This document shows, piece after piece, positions 59,164-64,000 of a stretch of 64,000 bases of DNA (within the stretch, counting starts at the first letter, position 1; each line of letters begins with the position of its first letter). Origin of the DNA: JAACFF01 sp963701435 (GTDB taxonomy: Bacteria; Chloroflexota; Anaerolineae; Promineifilales; Promineifilaceae); contig CAVPAL010000010.1 in assembly GCA_963701435.1 (NCBI GenBank), positions 124,001-188,000 of the forward strand, in the 5' to 3' direction. A program made the translations under genes and the position numbers. The notes below the pieces were generated by a model. That model saw only the letters and a list, made by a program, of their open reading frames with translations. It was not told the origin of the DNA and did no database searches.

Positions 59164-60756
59164 TTACTTTGGTGTGTCTCTGCGAAGGGTAGTTCGCTCT
59201 GATTTGGTTTCCGTTTGATTAATGGCGGCGAGCATATCACGTCGAACGTGAAGAATGCGGATCATCTCTAAAATTGAACTGCGCCAGGTATTATTGGTTT
59301 CAATGACCGGCAGCAATATTTGCGCCGCTTCATCGGCCAGCTGCGGCGGGCAGTTACGCGCAAATTGTAAAAGTGTTGCGCGAAGTAATACGTTATTTGT
59401 GACCGGTTCCGTATCAAAACGAGCATGTTCAGCAATGGTTTCCAGCCAAAGGAGAGCCATGGGGACATCCCAGGCGCGAGACCATTGGTGCAAGATGCTG
59501 TACAGTGGGTTTTCCTTATGCAGTGGCTCCCATTTCTCACGCCTGGCCAAAATATATTCTACCAAACTCTGGCAATCAGCAATGGTGAGCACGGTAATGA
59601 GCTTGTTGGTGCGTATGCCAAATCCTAACTGCTGCAAAATGGTTTTAGCCCAGACGCTGTTTTTTTGGCGGCGGGCTGCCAGGCTGAATCCGGCGGTAAG
59701 TGTTCGCGTCCAACGGGTTGTAGGGATGGCGTCGATAATTTCTTCCGGCGTCGCCTTCCAGGCTTGGGTCGAAAAAGTCAAGGGTACGGCGCTCACCATC
59801 TGGATCAACTGCTGGCTGCGGATGCGGGCCGGGTCATTGCCGGGCGCGCCGACCACGCCATCGCGCACCATCTGGGGCGTGACCGGCGGGAAACTGAGCG
59901 TGATTTGATTTTCATATTGAGGCGTCCAGCTAAGGAATTTGAGGGCGTTTTGAGCCATGCGCTGGCACAGGCGAGATGCAGGCAGATGGGCTAATAGTTC
60001 AGCAGCGCGGCGGCGAACAAGGTGACTGCGGTCATCAAGAACCATTTCCAGGAATGGTTCGTCCGCCAGGGCGAGACCATTTTCCATGGCTTTAATCAGG
60101 CGCAGGCGGCTGGCGTCATTTTCAGTTTTCCAGACGATGTTTAGCAGTTCGCGGCCCCGTTCAGGGTCTGTCAGACGCAGTTGGCCCAGCAGAGCTTGCC
60201 GTTTGATGATTGTGATTTGCTGCCAGTGGCGCGTCATGGCTGACCAGTTTTCGAGCGTTGCGGCGGCGTAGGCCCATTCAGGATTTTGTGTGGCCAGCCA
60301 ACGTCCATTTTGTCCAATGACGGGTAGAATTTGTGGGCGGATGGCGCTGTATTTGACGCCGTGGGCGAGCAGGTTGGGTAAAAGGGTGACGGGTATGCGG
60401 TTGCCGGCTTTTGTTAACGCCGCCAGGAATTCAGGCAGCAGGGCGCGCAAGGATCCGCCGAGCATTTGCTGTAAATGGCGGGCGGCTTGCGGGCTACAGG
60501 CTGGTATGTCATCGGGAGGTGAAACAGCCACGGCCGTTTCCGTTTCAAAGTGAACCGGAATTTGACCAACTTGTTCGTATAGTCCAGCCGCTCCGGCCAT
60601 GCTCAAGAGGGTGTGGGCCGGATTTTGTTTGCCTGAGCCTTCATTTTCTAATTGGGCCAGCAGCCGCTGCAGCGGGTCGTCACCGAGGGGCGTGGGCGGT
60701 TTTGCGCGCCGTGTGCCCAACAGGGCCGCCTTGGTTAATTCTGTTATCCGGGTCAT
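59164..60756 (-). CDS. DUF5691 family protein
   Basis: A 530-residue soluble protein that looks entirely helical, with HEAT-like elements (LLNIVWKTENDASRLRLIKAMENGLALADEPFLEMVLDDR in shorter blocks, HLVRRRAAELLAHLP). The start TRITELTKAALLGTRR is typical of the family. No catalytic motif is seen; a scaffold role is likely. ATG at 60754-60756 overlaps the SWIM gene stop (ATGA), so it is translationally coupled to it and belongs to the same five-gene unit. Confidence 0.87.
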   Translation of the reverse strand: MTRITELTKAALLGTRRAKPPTPLGDDPLQRLLAQLENEGSGKQNPAHTLLSMAGAAGLYEQVGQIPVHFETETAVAVSPPDDIPACSPQAARHLQQMLGGSLRALLPEFLAALTKAGNRIPVTLLPNLLAHGVKYSAIRPQILPVIGQNGRWLATQNPEWAYAAATLENWSAMTRHWQQITIIKRQALLGQLRLTDPERGRELLNIVWKTENDASRLRLIKAMENGLALADEPFLEMVLDDRSHLVRRRAAELLAHLPASRLCQRMAQNALKFLSWTPQYENQITLSFPPVTPQMVRDGVVGAPGNDPARIRSQQLIQMVSAVPLTFSTQAWKATPEEIIDAIPTTRWTRTLTAGFSLAARRQKNSVWAKTILQQLGFGIRTNKLITVLTIADCQSLVEYILARREKWEPLHKENPLYSILHQWSRAWDVPMALLWLETIAEHARFDTEPVTNNVLLRATLLQFARNCPPQLADEAAQILLPVIETNNTWRSSILEMIRILHVRRDMLAAINQTETKSERTTLRRDTPK

Positions 60757-62042
60757 GCGACGCCTCGCAGGATGTGCAGATCGAGCCATTGATTGTCATG
60801 ATGGATGGCAAGCGGCGTCAGGTAACGGCCGTTCCATTCACCAAAGAGCGTCAACGGCTGCTGTTGTTGCAGGGCGAGTAGATGCCAGCCATATTGGAGA
60901 GTGTCCGGCATGGGCAGAGACGCGCCTTGTTGATCGCTAACGAACCAGTGATCATTGTGGCGTTTAACGGTCGTTTGCAGCAGCAGCGGATAATGTTGCA
61001 GCCAGGGATTGGCCGCCAATGCGACAGCATAGTCGTGCAGTGCGGTCATGATATCCTGATGACCGGTTTGGTTACTGGTTGCAATAGATTGTGAGTATGG
61101 ATTGGTGAGTTTGGCTTGTAACGGCCGTCGACTGGGTCTGAAGTGCAAAGCGGCGCTCAATTGTGCGCCGGTGAAGAGCGGGAAACTGTTGTGATCGTGA
61201 TTTTGCAGGATACGCTGGAGAAAAGCGTGGCGTTTGTGCCGGCTGCCCCACAGCCAGACGCGCTGATGATGTTCCTGGCCGATGAGTTCGTACTGGCGTC
61301 CCAGAATCAACCACTCGTCCTGGATATATTCGCCCTCATCTTTTGCCAGGGCAGGCGACCAGCCCACGGCCGCATACAGGTCAGATTGGGCGGCGAGTGT
61401 GAGGGTGTGAAAGCGCTGAAAAGCTTGAGTGAGTAAATAGAGACGGCTGACACGTCGCAGAAGTTCATCGGGCCAATCTTTCTTTTTGCCCGGCAGACGT
61501 GAAATATCTCGCAGCTCGTTGGCAGTGGCGTCGGCGCGCGCGTCGATGAGCCGGTCGAGCATTTGTGTCCAATAGCGCGCCGGTTTGGCTGGCAGTTCAG
61601 CCAGGCCATGAAACACCATGTCGCGCAGCCAAAGGGATAATTCGTGCATACCGGCTGTGATCTGGTTCAGGCGTTGTTGATGGGTGGATGAGTTTGGAGA
61701 AATAACGGCCGTTTCGCTTTGACAGGTAGTGGATACCCAAAACGGCCGTTGGCGGACAGTAAACAAATTTGGCTGTTCGTTGTGCAGCAGCAAGAGGCTC
61801 AAACTATGGCGGCAGGGGAGTTTGGGCGTTGCGCAGGTGCAGGCAAGAATAAGATCAGGCAGCAAAACCTGGACGCGGTACGGGATCTTATTGTTGTTGG
61901 GAAATTCTCCCCAGGCGACCAGATCATCAGCGCCAAGGGACAACCATTTTTGGGGCGCAACGATGTTTTCTGTCGCCTTTACCTGGAAACGATCGGGGGC
62001 GAGACCAAGAATTTGTGCAGTTGTCCACGGTGTTTGCTTCAT
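60753..62042 (-). CDS. SWIM zinc-finger protein, first gene of the five-gene operon
   Basis: A 429-residue protein with a SWIM zinc finger near residues 68-85 (LACTCATPKLPCRHSLSLLLL, CxCx6CxH). The N-terminal 60 residues (TTAQILGLAPD, WGEFPNNNKIPYRVQV) and a long helical C-terminal region are as in SWIM proteins found next to MoxR and VWA genes. SWIM fingers bind DNA or proteins. ATG at 62040-62042 begins the transcript; the gap to pyrB (62192) is 149 bp and holds the likely promoter. Confidence 0.88.
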   Translation of the reverse strand: MKQTPWTTAQILGLAPDRFQVKATENIVAPQKWLSLGADDLVAWGEFPNNNKIPYRVQVLLPDLILACTCATPKLPCRHSLSLLLLHNEQPNLFTVRQRPFWVSTTCQSETAVISPNSSTHQQRLNQITAGMHELSLWLRDMVFHGLAELPAKPARYWTQMLDRLIDARADATANELRDISRLPGKKKDWPDELLRRVSRLYLLTQAFQRFHTLTLAAQSDLYAAVGWSPALAKDEGEYIQDEWLILGRQYELIGQEHHQRVWLWGSRHKRHAFLQRILQNHDHNSFPLFTGAQLSAALHFRPSRRPLQAKLTNPYSQSIATSNQTGHQDIMTALHDYAVALAANPWLQHYPLLLQTTVKRHNDHWFVSDQQGASLPMPDTLQYGWHLLALQQQQPLTLFGEWNGRYLTPLAIHHDNQWLDLHILRGVA

Positions 62043-62191
62043 TTACTCGACCAAAATGTACGTCTGAACTGCCTGCTTTACGCAAAGGCCGGGCAAAAAG
62101 TTGCAAGATGGCGACGAGGTGAAAATGCTGCACCCCGCCGCCTTTTGAGTATTGTTGTTTCCTGAGTTGATGTTGTTGGAAACGGCCGTTA

Positions 62192-63187
62192 TCATGCCCT
62201 TCCGAGAACGGCCGCTAACAAAGCCATGCGGATAAACATACCGTTTTTTACCTGACGGAAGTAAGCGGCGCGCGGATCATTATCCACTGCGTAATGAATT
62301 TCACCAACGCGAGGCAGCGGATGCATAATGATCATATCATCTTTGGCGCGCTGCATCAGTTCAGGCGTGATTTCGTAATGGTTTTTAACTTCTTCATACT
62401 GCGCCAGGTCAGAGAAGCGCTCTTTTTGGACCCGCGTGACGTAAAGGACGTCCACGTCTTCGATCAAATCGGCCACGTCATGGGTTTCACGCATATCTTT
62501 ACCGGCGTCTCTAACTTCGTTTGTGATGGTCAAAGGCATGCGCAGCACTTCGGGGGCGACAAAACGCAGGCTGACGTCGAAGTGAAGCAGTAGTTTGGTG
62601 AGTGAGTGTACGGTACGGCCGTATTTTAAATCACCCACCATCGCAATTTTTAATCCGTCTACGCGTCCTAACTCTTCCCGAATAGTAAATAAATCCAGCA
62701 GCGCCTGGGTCGGATGCTCACCCGCGCCATCACCCGCATTGATCACAGGTACATCGGCGTAATCGGCGGCAAGTTTGGCGGAACCGATCTGGGGATGGCG
62801 CAGCACGATGGCGTCAGAATATTGTTCCAGGGTGCGCACGGTGTCGGCCAGCGTTTCTCCTTTGCTCACCGAGCTAAACTGGACGCCCTGCGTAATTGGG
62901 ATGACAGCGCCGCCCAGCCGTTCCATGGCGGCAATAAAAGAAGAGCTGGTGCGAGTGCTGGGTTCGTAAAACAACGCCGTCAGAACATTGCCTTTCAACA
63001 AATCGACCTCGCCTACGCGCGCGACCATCTCACGCATTTCGCGGGCGCGTGCAAAAATATAGGCCAGCTTTTCGCGATCGAATTGATCAACTGACAAAAT
63101 ATCCATGCCGGTAAGACCATTGCCAAGACCATTTTTACTGGGCAGAATGTCGTAATTAAACAGGGGGGGTAACTTTTCAGCTATCAT
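62192..63187 (-). CDS. pyrB: Aspartate carbamoyltransferase catalytic chain
   Basis: PyrB joins carbamoyl phosphate and aspartate in pyrimidine synthesis. The 331-residue chain has the carbamoyl-phosphate site FYEPSTRTSSSF, the HPTQALLDLFTI block, the aspartate loop MVGDLKYGRTVHSL and MHPLPRVGEI. It begins about 25 residues earlier than the shortest relatives. AAGGAG lies before the ATG. It follows pyrC on the same strand, separated by a terminator hairpin. Confidence 0.96.
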   Translation of the reverse strand: MIAEKLPPLFNYDILPSKNGLGNGLTGMDILSVDQFDREKLAYIFARAREMREMVARVGEVDLLKGNVLTALFYEPSTRTSSSFIAAMERLGGAVIPITQGVQFSSVSKGETLADTVRTLEQYSDAIVLRHPQIGSAKLAADYADVPVINAGDGAGEHPTQALLDLFTIREELGRVDGLKIAMVGDLKYGRTVHSLTKLLLHFDVSLRFVAPEVLRMPLTITNEVRDAGKDMRETHDVADLIEDVDVLYVTRVQKERFSDLAQYEEVKNHYEITPELMQRAKDDMIIMHPLPRVGEIHYAVDNDPRAAYFRQVKNGMFIRMALLAAVLGRA

Positions 63188-63371
63188 TTTTACACATCTC
63201 CTTATTTTTTGCAGGGTTTTTGAGTTCGGGTACGATTTGCATGATTTGAGGAATTGCCCGCAAAAAAAAACCTGATCGCAAAGGATCAGGCATTTGTTGA
63301 TTGATTAATGGGGCATCGGGCAAAAGAATTTGCACACCCCGCTTTTTTTCCGACGCAATTGTTTTCATCAT
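63177..63371 (-). promoter_or_regulatory. Possible pyrB attenuator: 64-codon leader frame containing an intrinsic terminator
   Basis: On the minus strand CCTGATCCTTTGCGATCAGG (63290-63271) forms a hairpin followed by nine T (63270-63262), between pyrC and pyrB. A 64-codon frame starts at ATG 63371, runs through the hairpin and ends inside the first codons of pyrB (stop 63177). This recalls the pyrL-type UTP-sensing attenuator of enteric pyrBI, where a translating ribosome prevents termination. The leader has only a weak ribosome site, so a plain pyrC terminator is the alternative. Confidence 0.55.
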
Positions 63372-63433
63372 ATCGCACCGGGATGCAAGTGTAACATGCT
63401 TTGGCGCATTTGCCTATCAAAAAATACGAGGCT

Positions 63434-64000
63434 TTATAGAATTTGGCCGCTGCCCGGCGCAGCCAGCACGCGGCCGTTTTTGTAGACTGTTTCTCCACGC
63501 AGCACAACCCGCTGCACGCGCGCGGCGACTTCGCGCCCATCAAACGGGGTCCAGCCGCATTTGGTGTACAAATCCTGATTGCTGATGACGGTGGGCGTCA
63601 TTTCTAATTCCACATGCGTGTCAGGCTGGGCCGGCAGGTTGAAAATGCGTTTTGGGTTGGTGTGCATCAATGCGATGAGGCGGTTGAGGGAGAGATGGTT
63701 TTGGGTAACGGCCGTTATCATTAACAGCAGCGACGTTTCCAAACCCGCGACGCCGGGAGGCGGGTTGGCGGAATTTTTTTCCTCAAGCGTGTGCGGAGCG
63801 TGGTCAGTGGCAATACAATCGACCGTGTCGTTGATGTGTTGCCACAGGGCGGCGACATCGTCAGGCGTACCCAAAATAGGGCGCATATCGCCCAAGGGAC
63901 CCAGACTTGCAGCGTCAGTCTCATCCATAAATAAATGATGGGGCGTTACTTCGCAGGTGATCGGCAGGCCGCGCATTTTGGCGTCGGCGATGAATTCAAT
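63434..64000 (-). CDS. pyrC: Dihydroorotase, C-terminal part (cut by window edge)
   Basis: Dihydroorotase closes carbamoyl aspartate to dihydroorotate. The visible 188 residues include EVTPHHLFMDE with a metal His pair, GDMRPILGTPDD, the catalytic Asp in DCIATDHAPHTLEEK, GVAGLETSLLL and the C-terminal cap FNLPAQPDTHVEL through WTPFDGREVAARVQRVVLRG. The 5' part lies beyond 64000 and the frame is open to the edge. It is co-directional with pyrB. Confidence 0.94.
   Translation of the reverse strand: MEFIADAKMRGLPITCEVTPHHLFMDETDAASLGPLGDMRPILGTPDDVAALWQHINDTVDCIATDHAPHTLEEKNSANPPPGVAGLETSLLLMITAVTQNHLSLNRLIALMHTNPKRIFNLPAQPDTHVELEMTPTVISNQDLYTKCGWTPFDGREVAARVQRVVLRGETVYKNGRVLAAPGSGQIL

Overview
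The window is a 64 kb stretch of a bacterial chromosome, probably a member of the Chloroflexota (Anaerolineae/Ardenticatenia-like). The assignment is an inference. It rests on the mix of BTAD/NB-ARC/TPR regulators, DUF5682/DUF5691 proteins, DUF4342 and DUF6504 proteins, an ATP-dependent PEP carboxykinase and the general look of the 16S gene, not on a database search. Promoters where visible are of the sigma-70 type (TTGACA, 16-17 bp, TATAAT-like).

Layout. 1-12 kb: sugar kinase and deacetylase (ROK, nagA) behind a perfect operator palindrome, a Lon-N-domain protein, pckA, small proteins, an MFS exporter, a DinB-ankyrin fusion, a MoaD-like/BNR pair, DNA glycosylase tag and TPR proteins. 12-21 kb: structured repeats, a YceI lipoprotein, an acyl thioesterase and a VOC protein, a hydrolase behind a promoter-terminator leader, an HtrA lipoprotein protease, and a large BTAD-NB-ARC-TPR regulator facing a small gene across a textbook SARP-type operator. 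21-31 kb: an AT-rich gene of unknown function, an operon of GMC oxidoreductase, aldehyde dehydrogenase and mtnA with two TetR-like operators, a phage antirepressor-like protein, and parA-parB. 31-47 kb is the accessory part: a triplicated 220-bp repeat, frameshifted NB-ARC and NACHT proteins, a radical-SAM/DUF6504 pair, PQQ-type sugar dehydrogenase, an RpiB-like isomerase, transporters, a metallo-hydrolase, a Rep-like gene, a candidate structured ncRNA and a TniB/ExeA-like ATPase with a basic partner. 47-53 kb: a complete rrn operon (three promoters, 16S, tRNA-Ile, tRNA-Ala, 23S, 5S, terminator). 53-64 kb: a decayed MFS gene, an AsnC-type ligand-binding protein, a tightly coupled five-gene unit (SWIM protein, DUF5691, MoxR ATPase, DUF5682, VWA), and pyrC-pyrB with a possible leader-ORF attenuator.

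Three things stand out. First, the palindrome ACGGCCGT occurs about 80 times by eye, in genes and between genes but not in the rRNAs, roughly one per 800 bp. It behaves like the cyanobacterial HIP1 repeat and imprints recurring TAV, NGR and RPF tripeptides on unrelated proteins. Second, the SWIM/DUF5691/MoxR/DUF5682/VWA operon looks like a complete AAA+ / VWA conflict or quality-control system of unknown activity. Third, intergenic regions carry at least two families of hairpin repeats, one of which folds as a four-way junction with GGTAGGGGC...GCCCCTACC ends.

At least eight genes are interrupted by single-base indels, most of which would be repaired by removing one base. This may mean true decay of accessory genes or uncorrected consensus errors. 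Those genes are annotated across the lesion.
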